A DNA stretch of 64,000 bases, taken from positions 6,768,734-6,832,733 of the forward strand of contig NC_049989.1 of the NCBI RefSeq assembly GCF_000003815.2, written 5' to 3'. Below the pieces are notes generated by a model. The model did no database searches. It was given only the letters and a program-made list of their open reading frames with translations, and was not told the DNA's origin. A program made the translations under genes and the position numbers. This document shows, in pieces, positions 34,801 to 49,800 of the stretch. The first letter of the stretch is position 1, and each line of letters opens with the position of its first letter. The stretch is from Branchiostoma floridae. Taxonomy: Eukaryota > Chordata > Leptocardii > Amphioxiformes > Branchiostomatidae.

Positions 34801-37800
34801 CAAATTTATAAATGTTTGTGTAGGATTTGACAGATTATACTGCACTACCTGATAGTTGGAGCTGAGTATAATCAATCACTAATATGATAAAGTCAACATT
34901 GTAAAAATCCACACCTCAGTATCAACGAATGAAGACCTTCATTTTTGCCCCACTGAGCTAAGTACAGGTCATATGAAAACAATCATAAACATGTAACAAT
35001 GGTAACAATCATATACATTTATATGTGCATATAAATGTGTAATCTACTCAAGTACATCCGACTCATCTCGCTTCTTGGTATTAGAAAACTGTTGTCTGCA
35101 AGCAAAGTGAAGCAGTTGTCAAACTGAAATAGAAGATACTTGTATGCACATGTTGCTCCAATGCTGCTACATACAGTCATGGAGATACAGCAGCTAAATG
35201 TCAAGATGCTTGAAACACAAGTCATCTAAAGGGAAAACAGGTTGTCCTTGAAGACAGCAGTATGCAATCATGTTATCAGCCTTTTGACCTTGGTTGAGGC
35301 TCACAAGAAGATTTTTTTCACCTTCAAGGTTGCAATTTGTTGCTATAGATCTTGATATATTTGCTTCATTTGTCAAGTTTGTAATTGTTTCACTCCGCAC
35401 TGTTCTGGTACTACGGATATTAAGATGAATGAATTTTCACTATACCAGTGTTTTCAGTGTACCAATCAACAGATTAGAGTAATGGAAGAAAAGGCTTTTG
35501 AAAGGCTGAATGAAAAGGAAGATAACAGGGCTCAAAATTTCTTTTTGGGAATCCATGTAGGTGCAGTGATGTACCTGAGCTAGAAATTTAGGTGAACAGA
35601 CAAAACTTTGGGTTCACAACATAAAGTAGATTGTTAGCAAAACAACCACAAACCTTACTGCCTCTCTTCAGAACTTGAATCTGTAACTCTTAACTTAAAA
35701 ATTTTAAACAAGCAATGCAACAAACTAAGTACGATATGAATATATTAAAAAAAATAGTTTGATACTAAATCGGCTCTTGTAGTTCCAAAAATATCAGCTA
35801 GTACAAATCTACACCACTTCCTTGCCTCAAAAGCTCAAAAATCGTGACCACAGCATGTCCAGAACCCGAGATATCAAGCTCAGAATTCGCCCTGCAGTAC
35901 CGTACCAAGCCACCGGGAGCCAAAAATCTAATCGTTTCCAGGTCTCATCAAGACCTACACACATAAAATCCATCCAGGTGTTCTTGAGTTATGCTAAACT
36001 TCTACCCCCCCCCCCCACACACACAAACGCTACCGAAAACATAACCTTTTTGGCAAAGGTTTAATATTAGGTGCACAGCTCGTTTTTTGGGTGCACAAAG
36101 ATGCACATGCACCAGTATTTTGAGCCCTGGACAATAACACTACACTTTCCCAGTAACCGTGCATCGCTGATATATGAACACTATTATGTTTAAAGAAATC
36201 AAATCACTGTTGTCCCTGAAATTTCATTTTCTTTCATCTTCTACTTACAGAAAGAGCTGGACTCTACTGCCACAGAATTGGCCAACCGCCAGGATGAGAG
36301 TGATCAGTCCCGCAAGAGACTCATTGAACAAAGCCGGGAGTTCAAGAAAAATACACCTGAGGTACAGGAATATGTCCCTTGCACACCATGTGTCATCTTA
36401 TTGAAGTACGCAGTAATCGTTTGACATATGTTTCAATGATAAAATCATATCGCTGTTTAGCTTATTGGCTGCAGATGTAAACTTGCAATTTGTTTTCTCC
36501 AAAATTTGACAATTTGCACAATTGACAATCTGATATTTGCAATTGGGTTTTACTTACTCTTATATTCAGAGAGAATAAGAATTCAGTAGAATAAGATATT
36601 TGTCAAAAAGATGAAAATATTTAGACAGTAGAACTTTCCTTTGGGACTTATTGACATGTAATTGTATACATTTTTAAGCATATTTGGGCATACCTGCGAT
36701 ACCTTCAATATGTGCATGTAATAAAGGTTTGCAGCTGGGCCCATTTTAGCATGCTTGATGCAAAGAAACCATTTGGAAGAAGATCAACCTAATCATTAAA
36801 GGCATGTGTTGACAGTTTATTGCTGATGTCCATTTGTAGAACCATCATAAAGCTAACTCCTAAGGTAATACAGTCTGGGCATCCATTGACAAGTTTGTGA
36901 AGACATGACAAACGTTTAGAGTTTCCAAACTTGCTCGCAAAGATCCCGAAAAGTGTCACATATCTGATGCCATTAACTCCCTGAACTTTGGAAAACCAAT
37001 TTTCAGGATCTACAGGTTATTGAGTTTGAGTCTTGTTTTGCCCTGTCATCCTGATTCAATCAAGCAAGAGAAACCGTCCATAGATAAAACTCCCCTTTCC
37101 GACTTCACATGTCACCAATCAAGAAATTGCCGGTGATTAGAGCCCATCGGATAAAAGATGATTTTCCACGCCATAAGTTTCCATCATGCGTACCTATCGC
37201 AGCACGATTGTTCCGCAACGCCGAACACAAGACGCGTTTAGCTCGTCCTATTAAGCTATCAAAGCGCTGTCGTACATGAAGATCCAGTCATATTCGAGAC
37301 CGGGTCCCCCGTTAATGACGACCATAAATCTCCACCCGCCATCTAATGGAGAGCGGGGCAGAGTTTAATGGTGGTATGAATAAATTTGAGGTTTGTATCT
37401 TCTTGGAGTAGCACTTGGGTGGGAGTACAACTATCAATCCCAAGTGTGGACTGATTGGGAATGCCAATTTGATAGGTTTTCGCCCAACTTTGGAATCCTG
37501 CTTGATAGAACGGATCTTAAACTTTGACATTCATTTATTTTGCTGCAGGACATAAGAAAAGCTGTTGCACCCTTATTGAAAAGCTTCCAAGCAGAGGTAA
37601 GTGCGATTCTACCGATTTGGGATCTTTTTTGGTAGTTCGTAGGATGAGGGTTGGAAAATTTGGAGATTCTCCAGGGTCTTGGTGAGTTAAGGTTTCTCTG
37701 ATTCCCATAGATGTCATTATGTGTCCACTGTGCATGTTTGTTGTCAGTAGCTAATGTAAAAACCATGTATTATGGCGACAGGAATTTTTGTCCTCAGCAG

Positions 37801-40800
37801 TCTGTTTCACAGATTGGTCTTGTGAAAGTATGATGGAATGATGCAGACTTCAAATCAGTAAATAAGCTTCTTCCCTTTTCGTTTATATGGTTATTAGCAT
37901 AATATTACAGACCTCAGGCTTGACTGTTCATTTGATTTTGAATACTTCTCAATGACAGAAGACCCAGGAAGCGAATGTGATTGTCAACAGGGACAACTGT
38001 AAAATGCCATCATGTCACATCCAACATTTACATTGATTTTGCAACGCCTCGCATATATCACACACATATTGATGATCCATACCGTTCTTTATTTCTCTTC
38101 TCAGTCTCATTATTTTGTCTATTGATTGCTAACTTATTCGACTTTATCTTTATTTGTGTAGGGGTAAGTTGGTGACACGTCTGTATTGATTGCCAGCAGT
38201 TTTCTGTTTGATGAAAAGCATGTCTGCTGAAAGACAAATGAGTTTACCCTCTACTAGTACTTGTAACTGTAGACATACGTACAGATTATCTATTCTAAAA
38301 CTAAAAGGTTGTGCAATTGAATTCAATAAACCTAGACAAAGATTTTTCAGATTTTTCTTACAGACATTTGATTATTTTACTTAAGTATAATTTCAACTAA
38401 AATCATCTAAATTTGTTACTGTGTTCTAATCTTGTGCACTATGTCGCAAAGCTCCATTGTTTGAAGGAAGTACTGCTTATTTTGATAAAAAGTCAATGCT
38501 TCTATATTCAAAGCATATCTATTTCAATTGGCATTTGCCTCCTTTTTCCTCATATCCCACTACTTAGAGTAAGTCTATTGTGCTCCTGTAGCCAAAGCAC
38601 TGTGTGATTTATCATAGAATAATTTACTGCTGTAGGGCAGTTGGCAGGCCAGACTTGTCATGTCAGGCATAATTTGAGGACAGAAGGTGCTGTTTGGTGA
38701 CACTGGCCTAATCCACAAGGAGACATATCATTTATACACCAAACAAATACATTACAACTCTTCAAATGATATTCATGCTTGTGTAACAAATCTTTGCATT
38801 CTGTTTCTTTTTGAAAATGTTTTTTCAGGATATTGATTGTTAGAGTTCTACTTATGAAGTTGTGAATCTTATATCTGTGTGTGTTGTTGCTCTTTAGGTG
38901 GATAACCTGTCCAAAAGGAGCAAAGCTGCAGAGGCTTCTTTCCTCTCAGTCTACAAAAAACTTATTGACATTCCAGGTACCTTTTTTCACTTGTAGTTGT
39001 ACATGTTTATTCCTCCACATTACAGCACACTTGCATTCAGATGTACATGCACATGTTAGACAAAAGGGTAGGCTCAGGGTAGCCTAAATATCACTATCAG
39101 TCTAGTTAGTCAACTACATGTATATGGGAGTCAGGTGACCGTTAACATCTGAACTCTTGTTTTCCCTTAAATAAAAAAAATGTACATTTAGATGAACACA
39201 AAAGAAGGATATCATTGAAAGTTATAGTTCTTTCATAAACTTACGAATAACAATTGCTAAACTTTTCATGAGCTCAAGTTTTCAAATATAGTTTCAACAG
39301 GCAAGCATCACTGTCCATAAAATAAGAACTCCTGATTGCTACAATACCTCCCTGCCATCTCCTGAGATTGATAGATCTTGCAGTGATTAGATTTTCCCAT
39401 CAGATTGTCTCTTCCCGGGTTAATGAGAAACAAATAAGTCTCCATTTGCCAGTGTAACCCTGCTGATGATGCCCCACTTGTTGCCCAGACCCTGTCCCAG
39501 TGCTGGAGCACAGCCAGGCCCTGCAGAAGAAGGTACAGCGCGCGCAAGATGTGGAGGTGGAGAATGAGAAGCTACGCGAGACGCTGGAAGAATACAACAA
39601 GGAGTTTGCTGAGGTCAAGAACCAAGGTCAGCATATGGAGTATGATATTGTAGAATGTTAGAAAACGTTTGTTTTTAAGTTTCAGCCTTTTTTTAAATTT
39701 CACAAAGATGAAATGTTGTAGTGGCATTTGTGATGAGGTGATACTTGCTAAAGAGGGTTTGAAAGAGAACAATAGTTTTATATACTAGTAACTAGACAGT
39801 ACATGTATTTGTGAAGAATATTTTTTTCTAATTTGAATTTTATGAAATGAACTTTTGAAATCAGTATAGGATGTTTTTCAGTTACTGGAATGTGTCAAAG
39901 AATTGTAAAAAAAGGACATAAACTATGATAAAGTGCTTTTGCAATTTGTTGCAAGGGAAGAGAGTAGGAGCATTTTTTTATCCATCCTACAATTTGCTTA
40001 CATTTCCATACTCAATGATTTACATTTATAGTCCGTATCAAGCTTCTCAGTTTCACATATGCGGTTACCATTTGATTTGTATCAAATGTGTTTAATTCTA
40101 TCCTTTACATACATGTTACTGTTTGTGTTCCCTAACAGAGGTGACCATAAAACAGTTGCGAGAAAAGCTGCGAGAAACAGAAGAGAAAATGGAGTCCCTG
40201 GCTCAGGGGCGCGCCAAGGAGAAAGAAAAGGAATTGCAGCGGGCCTTTGCAGAAAAAGAAAGGTGAGCATGAATATATGGTTAACTCAGCTTGTCATTTC
40301 TTCTTTTTTGGGGGGGCGTATGTAGAGGAAAATTCAATGTTCAACAAAAGAGAAGTACAAAAACAAGGGTCTGGGCTTAGCATTATTACGTAATGCTCTA
40401 GTATAAGCTCACAACCCACTTGTGACAAATGTCCCCACGTTGTCAGACTCCTGCAGGAGCCATTGAATGTTTACAGCTAATGGGGGGCAAGCCGCCCAGC
40501 CTTTTTAAAGGATTAGCTTGGGGTTCATGTTTGTACACTCCACACAGTCAGAAATGGAAGGGATTTGCAACAAATGTGTTGTAAAGTAGAGCATTTTGAA
40601 ACAAAGGGTAAAAATTTTTTCATGTAAAGTGTAGGTTCGAAAGATAAAGTTGACAACAATATGCAACAGAAGGCATCGGCGATCAAGGCAAAATATTGGG
40701 CTAGATACTTAAATATAGACTTCATGATTGATAGTTATCATCGGTAATTTTCAGACAACTCCAGGAGACTCAGATGTCTGTTGCTACTAAACTGGGCGAG

Positions 40801-43800
40801 GCTGAGCACAAATCTACAACCCTGCAGAATGGTACGTCTGATTTTAATCCTGTTTTTTTCCTTTTTGTACAAAATCAATCATTGATAGAATATATTGAAT
40901 CCATACTACAAATGTTGGACATCTTGCCCATATCTTTTTGATAGACATCTTGAAATTCATTTTTTTCCCTGGCTTCATACTTCAGCTTTGGATTCTACTA
41001 ATGCTGAGCTTTTTGAGCTGAGGTCCAAATATGATGAGCTGAACAGTGCAAAGTGAGTATAGTTTTCCATACCTCTAGTCAATATAGATGTTTCATGGTA
41101 CCTTGTTGGTCAGGCAATTAGCTTTAAGTTTACAACTTCTGATTGGCCAATACAAATCTTAAGTTGTTGCAAAAGGACTACCATAGAAGGGAGAAGGATA
41201 CGCACACCAGTTGGATTGGTTGGTTCTCGGATTTAAAAAGAATTTTAAAAGAATATGCTTAGCTGGAAAAACATAATAAAAACAAAGCCAGAGGCCAAGG
41301 TGTATGCCGTGGTGGACTCTTTATGTAGGGAATACAGTCATATTCAAGTTTTTCTCCCTGCCCAATGCTTCTATGGTGTTCGCTTTTTATTTTCAAAAAT
41401 CCGAGAACCAAGGAAATCAATTGGCATAGCCTTAAATAGAGCACAACATTTCTCCAGGTCGGACGAGATGGACATGATCATGACAGACCTGGAACGAGCC
41501 AATCAGAGAGCAGCCACGGCAGAGAGGGAGGTGGAAACGCTGAAGGAACAGCTGAAGTCCGCCAACGAGTCGCTGCACCTGGCAAATCAGATGCAGAAGG
41601 CTCCCACCATGGAACAGGCCATCGACATCCTCACACGCTCTAGTCTAGAGGTGGAGGTGGCTGCCAAGGAGAGAGAGGTAGATGGAAAAACAACTGTGTC
41701 TAAGTTGTATATTACAAGCATGATATTGATAATTGATGTAAACCAGTCCAAACTCTTATGTGATTATAAATTGGAGAGATGTCTAGTGAAAATCCTCACC
41801 TGCTGCCTTACCCTGTAACTAAGTAATACAGTGTACACACTCTTAATTGGTAATAGAACGGCTATTACTAGAGCTACTTCCACTCGCAAATGCATTGTTA
41901 CAGAACATGATGAAAGTATGATACTTTTTAGTGCTTGAAATAGCATCAAAACAGAACAACAGATATTTCCTACAAACTTTCCTCAGCAGTAAACATGTAA
42001 GCTTGAAGAAAAAGAATGCTAAGTCTGACTTTCCTACAGCACATAATGAGAAATTATATCTAGACACCAATGGGTAATTTTGCATGCTTTAAGCCTTTCC
42101 GTTGCTGACATAAGTGCCCTTCACAGACTTATGCTTCATGTGATGGATATCAGCTTATCCTGCAAAAGGCCATGGGCACAGTAGAGACAAATACATCAAG
42201 TGGAGATATTCTAGTAATATTGGCCTCTCCGGACAAACATTATCCTCAATTCTGATATCATCTACACCCTATATAAGCTTTTGCTAATCATAGTGTGGAG
42301 AATAGAAGTTCAAGAAAATGTGGAAATTGTCTTTTAAATTTGCTGATAGTCATTGACTAAAGAAATGATTGATATAAAAAAATCCTGCTTTCTGCAAATT
42401 TCCAAGCAGATATTGGGTCCAGATCCAAATGAACCTAGACCGCTAAGGAGTAACAAAGACTCAAAAACACAGCGTAAAACACTTACATTGACCCTTCTCC
42501 TACTTAAAGGCTTCTGCCACATTACCTAGAATATAGTTTGATTATGTTTTGATAATCACTCACTTCATTGATCTTTGTGCTTTGACAGGTTGCCCAACTC
42601 GTGGAAGATGTCCAGCGGTTGCAGAGTACCCTGACCTCGTTACGTGAGTCCACCTCATCGCAGATTGCCAGGTTGGAAGAGGAGGTACGCAAGAAGAACC
42701 TGGCCTTCAGGTCACTGGAAGAGAAACTTCAGACACAGAAGGACTATGAAGAAATCAAAAGGGAGCTGGGGTAAGGAGAGATAAATGTTAAAAAAATGCA
42801 ATTCTCAAGAATGAAGGGCACAGGGCTGTCTCCAGCTTTAAATTCTTTCCATCCCTCTCATTGTTAGAGAGCCAGTGTTTTTGATTTCCTTGTAAAATCT
42901 GTCATTTTAAGCTCATAAAACATTTTCATCAATTTTATGTACTGATCATGAACGTGGTGAAATTTTTGTTCATCCCAACAAATTCCTGTCCCAGGTCCTG
43001 GAGACAGCCATTCAAGGGTATAACATTTCCACAGTGAATACAATGTGTTTTCCCTTTAAATTTCCTGTTTACTCAATAGTAAACTGCAGCTTGAAAGATA
43101 CCTAAAACTACAAAAAGGACGTTTTTGTCCCCTTATGTTGACCAAGGTTTATGCCTAGTGATGTTTTTTTTAATTGTGGAGATTTTTCTTGTATCTTCCA
43201 GCATCATGAAGTCAACAGAGTTTGGCCAGAGGGAAGAGAGTAGTGACAATGAGGTAAGGAAGAACTGTCACTTAGGTGACAAAGGGTTCATGGACATGTA
43301 TGTGTGATATACATTATTTTGACAGTGATCATTGGAACAAATGTTTATTTGACATGTTTGTTGTGGTGAGGATTGAAGGGCATTGACTGAACTTAACAAT
43401 GAAGACAATGACAAACTGGTGATAATGTGATTGATACACATCTGACAGCCTTTGTGAACATCACTAGTAGAACAGAGGAATACACACTTCACAGTTGCGA
43501 CAATAGATAATACACATTTGATAGAGATGACGACAGAATATGCACTTAACATACATGGCAACAGACAATACACATTTGACAATAGGGAGCCCGTTCACCG
43601 ACGGCAGTAGAGAATACACATTTGACAATGGTGACAATAGAGAATACACTTTTGACATTGATGACAACAAAGAAAAGAAACTTGACAGGCATGACACAAT
43701 AAAGAATACACACTTGACAGGCATGACAAAGAACACACACTTGAAACAGAGATGACATTGGAGAATACACACTTGACAATGATGACAATTGAGAATACAC

Positions 43801-46800
43801 ACTACACAGTGGTGGCAGTAGATAAGAAGGTAGAAGCTGCATGTATTAGCAAGCGATAAAATGTAATTAGACAGTGTGTACTCGTGTAGGGCTTGAATCT
43901 TGAAGCCTACAGTATATGGCTATGTGTGATAGTATACAATATCTGATTTGTGAGCTACATACAGCTTGGTGTAGCAGTGTGTATTCTTTATGTCTTGTAT
44001 CACCCTTCCCTTCTAGGACCCTGATGGGAAGTCCCTGGAGGTCCTGCTTCTGGAGAAGAACCGAAGCCTGCAGTCGGAGAACACGACTCTGAAGATGTCC
44101 AACAGTCAGCTCACAGGTACAGCTCCAGGCTTTAACACATCATGCCTCACAGCACAGCACAGTAGCTCTAACTTTCCCTCGGCTGCATAATCCAAAATAT
44201 TGCATACCTAAAGGTTACTTCAGTGGGCAGAAGGTTAAAGAAAAGAATATCATTTGGGTTTCGTAGGTGAAGAATTACATTGCACTACACATACACAAGT
44301 GGCTTCATTGCACTGCATAGACAGACACATTTTTATACACGCATGAAGGGATTCCACTGGCAAGTTCTTCCGCTACAGATTGAGTGAACATATGTGATAT
44401 CATGCATTGCAGGTGAATGTCTATAAAAACTTTTTTAGACGAAGGGTACTTATCCTGGATCTAATATAATTACTCTTACAAAGTGTTTTGTATAAGACAA
44501 AGCCATCATTGTTCCGAGTGGAATTTTCTCATTTTGAGATAGTCAATTATAAGAAATAAATCATTTTAATGAGAAGGTACTAAGGCCCTCATGCAATATT
44601 TCAACAGACTTATTTCTATCTGATTACAAGGGTAGAACAAAAATAGTGACCTGGCCATGCAGTTTTCTATGGCTTAGTGGTGTCAAATTGTTAACACCGC
44701 AGGTTTTCCCAATAAATGTGCGTAGTAGTCATTTCTAAGCAACTTGTCTCTCGTCAAATATGCTCTGCTTATAATTTTGATTGCGTCAATGATAATTGTA
44801 CATTGTACATTTCAACAGTACATTGCAAGATGAGTGTATTTCTTATCTTTAGAGATTCACTTCAATGTAAAAGTCACATCCGGTGCCTACTAAGAAATTA
44901 CCTTTAGTTGTAAAGCCTACGGGCAAGATTTCTTGATAAATGCATTGTCCCATGGAAGATCTCTAATACTAATCGAAATCGAGATAACTCTGATTTAATA
45001 CCATAGCATTGTCTGTGGTGATCTAAATACAATGAACTTGGCTTGGGTGTTTCACCTCTGGGCCAGCTGGCTTTGTTCCAGTTGGCTCCCATTGGCAAGG
45101 TAGAAATAACTTGTGAGGTCAGATGATTGTTTGGTACTGAAGAAGGGTAGCCTGGGATCTGCAAGAAAGGTTTTGCCGTCCAAAGTCTTGAAATGTGAAA
45201 TTTTATCGTATCGACCGCTTGCTACCTGTGCCTCTCCTGGAGAATATTGTCTCTGTCTTTCCATCTTTTGTTCTCAAACTTTGTCTTAAATTTCTCGTTT
45301 CTATGTAAGGCTGTACAGCCTATCTACTACAGCTGTGAGAGCTGTCCTCAGAGATTTGTGGTGTGAAGATAGACCACTCTCTACATGTACGTATCTGTAA
45401 ATCTCTACCTTTGAAAAACTTTTGCAGTTTCCGAGGCTCACCTTTTATCTTCAAAGTTTGAACTCCTTTCTGTGGGAGAGGCTCAGAACCGGCAGGCGGA
45501 AGAACAACCTTATAACCCTGTAGCAAGACCATCACACAAGGAAGGAAAGTGTTCCTTTAAGATGATTTTGATCCTAAGAAGTTTAGTTTTCAACTTTCTC
45601 TCAGTGCTGCCACATTTAAAACTGCGGCCTGAGTTGAGAGGAAGTTGGGATTCCAGATTCATCAGTTTTTTTACTAAAAAATGGGAAAATATTGTCCTTT
45701 CAAGAGTGGTCTTGTTGCAGGCTTTGAATTGAAATATTCCACCTTCTCTTTCCAGAAAAAGTGCCCTACTTGATAAAATATGTACAAAAATCCCTAGATG
45801 TAACTTTAAAAAAGTATCGAAAGATTACAAAGATAGCTTTTTCTGGAAAGATGGAAGGTGGTAGATGATCCAAACGTGCCATCAGTTTTGAGTTTGGTCA
45901 GTTGTCCCTGAGAACGGCTGTGTGATACCTTTCTTGCAGGGTCCTCAGGGCGAAGCTTGGAACCCGCGGGGATGGTGGGCCTCTCTGCCCTGGACCAACA
46001 AAATGTGCTTGCATTCACCACAATGCTTGGTGAGGAAATAGCTGCTTCCTTCCAGAACGGATCAGTCAATCACGATAAAAATTCTCAGGACGGGAAAGTG
46101 GCAAGCAACGGCAACTCAAGCCGTGTGGTTGTTTTGCCAGCAAACGTACCACTGGTCGGAGCTAACGTGACGACAGCGACGGCCTCTACTGGAGCAGATG
46201 AACTTGACACTTGGTGAGTCGTTGTTGTTGAGTGTCGTATCTGTGCTACTTGATAATTGCCATCATTATATAGCTTTCATAATTCAAAAGGTGTAACTTC
46301 TAAAGAATGAATAGTAAGCTGCATGTAGTGCCAACTTCTGCATGAGATGCCTTAGGCTTGTTTACAGCCCCATACATGTCAATGTGGATCTTTTGTCTTG
46401 TGAACTTGAAAACTTAGGTATTGTTTTATGTTGAAGACTTTCTCTGTCTCCAACTTTAAATCATAATTCATGAAGAAATTTCTCAATTTTCTTTGTAAGA
46501 AACAACTGCACAAGGAGGCTTCATCTGTTTATTTTGTAATGTCTGTATATTTTTGTTTGACTTAATGGAAAATGGATTTTAAAAAAATACATGAAGAGAG
46601 CAAAGAAAATGCATATCATTGCATTTTAGACCAGACTGCATTCGTTCTCATCAGAACAACCCACTTAACTATTTCTTTGAATTGTTTAAATGCTTACAGG
46701 GAGATAGCCAGGCAAGTAAAGGACCTTTTACTCCACAACAACATTGGCCAGAAGGTGTTTGGCCAGCATGTCCTGGGCATGAGCCAGGGATCGGTCAGTG

Positions 46801-49800
46801 AGATCCTGTCCAAACCTAAGCACTGGTCCAGACTGACCTCCAAGGGAAGGGAACCCTTCATCAAAATGTACTCATGGCTTCAGGACAAAGAAAATATCGC
46901 CAAACTCAAGGCAGCAGAGGGCAGGGACAGAGGTGTGTATGGTAAGACCTTAGTTATGCTTATACAAAAGTATCTTTTGAGACTGGCCATTATTTGCAGG
47001 GTAATATTTGTATTGGCTATATGTATGATAATTATGAACAATGTATTACAGCCCAAGGCATTTTCATATGATAAGTCTGAGCTTAAAAAAAAATTATGTT
47101 TAAGGACATAATACAGTATCCAAAGAAAAAGCATGTACAGCAACTGATTTACACATGATCACATCTGAACATACAGAATGCAAAATATTAATACAAATGC
47201 AAAATGCTTTCCAGACAGTATGAATACATGTAGTGTTCCTGTGTTTCATGTCAGAAACCATGCATCTAAATCCACTGGTGTAAAAGCAGTTGACATGTGT
47301 CTTACAGACCCTGTGCGGCCTAACCCATCTGAATCTGATGCCGCCATCGCCATGATTCTGGAGCGAGCGCGGCAGGAGATGGCAGCACAACAAGCTCGAG
47401 CAAGAATACCCCCTCCTCTTCCTACGTCCCCCCTGACAAGAATAAGTCCCGTCCCTTCCTCCCCCCTCACAACATCCATCGCTCCGCACATGTCTCCCCT
47501 CATCCCAAGCTCTCCTACCTTAGCACAGTCTACAGACCTCCAGTTTCCTCGACCCCCACCACTATCAGTGGCTTCCATGAAGGACAATTTACATGTGACA
47601 CCTTCTCACACAGTCGTGGCGTCAACTTCAGTTGTGTCGACGGCACCCACAGCCACAAAATCTACACTGAACAGTGCCGAACCCATCATTCCAGTTTCCT
47701 CGGCACGGCAAATCACATCGATGTCCGCGTTATCATCACGCTTAATGTCAATCGCAACCACTCGACCATTATCACCAGAACCAGTGCCTAGCTACACTAC
47801 CATTGCAAACTTTGCCGGTATGTCACACCCTTCCCTCCCCACCATCTCTCCACTCAACAAGCCGCCACGAACCGTGCCTCCCCCTCTCACCTCAGACCAG
47901 TACCAGAAGTTTAACGACATAGACACCATGGACCTGACCAGAAAAATCAAAGACACCCTGGCAAGGCTTGCCATTGGACAGAAGGTGTTCGGGGAAAAGG
48001 TGTTAGGACTCTCACAGGGAAGTGTCAGTGACATGTTAGCGCATCCCAAACCGTGGTCCAAGTTGACACAGAAGGGAAAAGAGCCGTTCATCAGAATGCA
48101 GCTGTGGTTGGAAGAAGTGGAGCATACTGGAGGGGATGCCATGGGCATGACGTCGATAAGGAACAATACCCCAAGATTGACAGGTAAATATGGAGTCTTT
48201 GTGCAAGAAGTGAGAAAGTTTTTGCTTCAAGCCTTTAGTATCAGCTCTGAATTTTAATTTGTATGCCTTACCTTGACAGAAGTGCTCACTGAGCTCATAA
48301 GAAGCAAGTACATTTGTATGTTTCTATTCAGAGTCAAGGAAGCATGATACCACAGAAATTCTATCCATTGATACAGTAGAGAACTGTAGAATTGGCTCTG
48401 TATGGGTCAGTCATGATTTTTAACACTTATTTGCCAGAGAACTTTCTACCATGATTTATATTAAGCTTAAACAGTTTTGTTTCTAGAAAAGTGCCATGAT
48501 ATTAGATCCAAGAACATACTAGTGAGTCTGGTGAATACCACAGAAACTCAGTACAATGTGTGGTCAGGTTTCTCACAAAAGTTACACTCTATACATGTAT
48601 TAATATTGTTTTCTTCTGTCTTGTTCCTCTTACACCTACACAGAGCCCAGACCACCAGAGATGGTTGTGCCATCCTCGCCAACCACGTGTAGCAGTAGAA
48701 TTACCAGCAGTACCAGTCCACCTGCCACTGTCGCCACTCCAAAACACGTGCCACCAGTCAACAAAAGGGTCCCTGAATCTAAACCAATGACAATTCAAGA
48801 ACTTGTTGCCCTCTCCCCTGACCTAGACACATATGCCATCACAAAGAGAGTGAAAGAAGTTTTGATGGAGAACAACATAGGACAGAGGCTGTTTGGGGAG
48901 ACAATCCTGGGCCTGACACAGGGGTCTGTAAGCGATCTACTGTCCAGGCCTAAGCCATGGCACAAGCTCAGCTTAAAGGGCAGAGAACCCTTTGTACGCA
49001 TGCACCTGTGGCTGAGTAACCCAGAAGCCATTGCACAAGTCAAGGCCATAAAGGAAGAAGCCAAAGGTATGGGCCATATCATACAATGTGTATCAGCGAC
49101 ACTTTCAAATTTCATACAAAGGACAAATAGAGGTGCATGAAGAAGAAAACTGAAACAACATTTCTGAAAAAATATTTCAAACCATTTTCTATACGTGTAC
49201 TGCACACCATGCATTTGCGTCATTCTTTGATAAGTAGTAGAAAGGGAAAGAAGCTGAGCATGTGAACCTACATTAACTTATACCTACCTGCCTACCTAGT
49301 CCCTTGACCTCCAGGTCGTTGGGGGGACAAGGTAGACATTAACTTATGCCTACATGAAAAATACATGTCAAGTAAAAGACATGACTTGAATCAAAAGTTA
49401 AATGCTATTGCTTGTACTACTATTGATGGATGGATGTTAGGATAAACCCACACCTTGTTTGTCTGTATTCACAGCACATCGCCGTCGTCATTCCACCTCC
49501 AGTCTTTCTGACAGCAACTCTTACGACGGCCCTCATCACAAGAAGCAGCGGGTTGTTCTCTCCCCTGAAGAAAAGGAGGCCCTGAGAAAGGCATATGAAC
49601 AGGAACCTTACCCCTCACCCAGCACCATCGAGTACCTGGCAGCCAAACTCAACCTTCGGCCGTGCACCGTGACCAACTGGTTCCACAACTACCGTTCGCG
49701 TCTGCGGCGAGGCTCATTCAACGAGAGCCACCACCACCAGGAGCAGCAACACCAGCAGCAGCTGCAGGCGGCCATCAGTGAACTACATCAACAACAGCTT

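Larger units (their letters stand above)
25854..36250 (+). other. Large first intron of Cux/CASP (10.4 kb)
   Basis: No coding exon seen. It contains CA-rich low-complexity sequence at 27480-27545, a few 'CAAACTCC' repeats at 27385-27430, two candidate regulatory stretches (28855-29210, 33250-33780) and a reversed dispersed repeat at 35805-36062. Open frames such as 33203-33688 (minus) lack splice or domain support. Confidence 0.6.

Noticed and set aside
41255-41818. 187-codon frame around Cux exon 9
   Set aside because: Only 41458-41677 is exon; the ends read through the acceptor and donor into intron.
43470-43811. CRISPR-like array
   Set aside because: Units are degenerate and contiguous without unique spacers, inside a eukaryotic intron; it is a minisatellite.
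43268-43842. Overlapping cysteine-rich frames on the minus strand
   Set aside because: Artefacts of the roughly 33-bp minisatellite in Cux intron 11.
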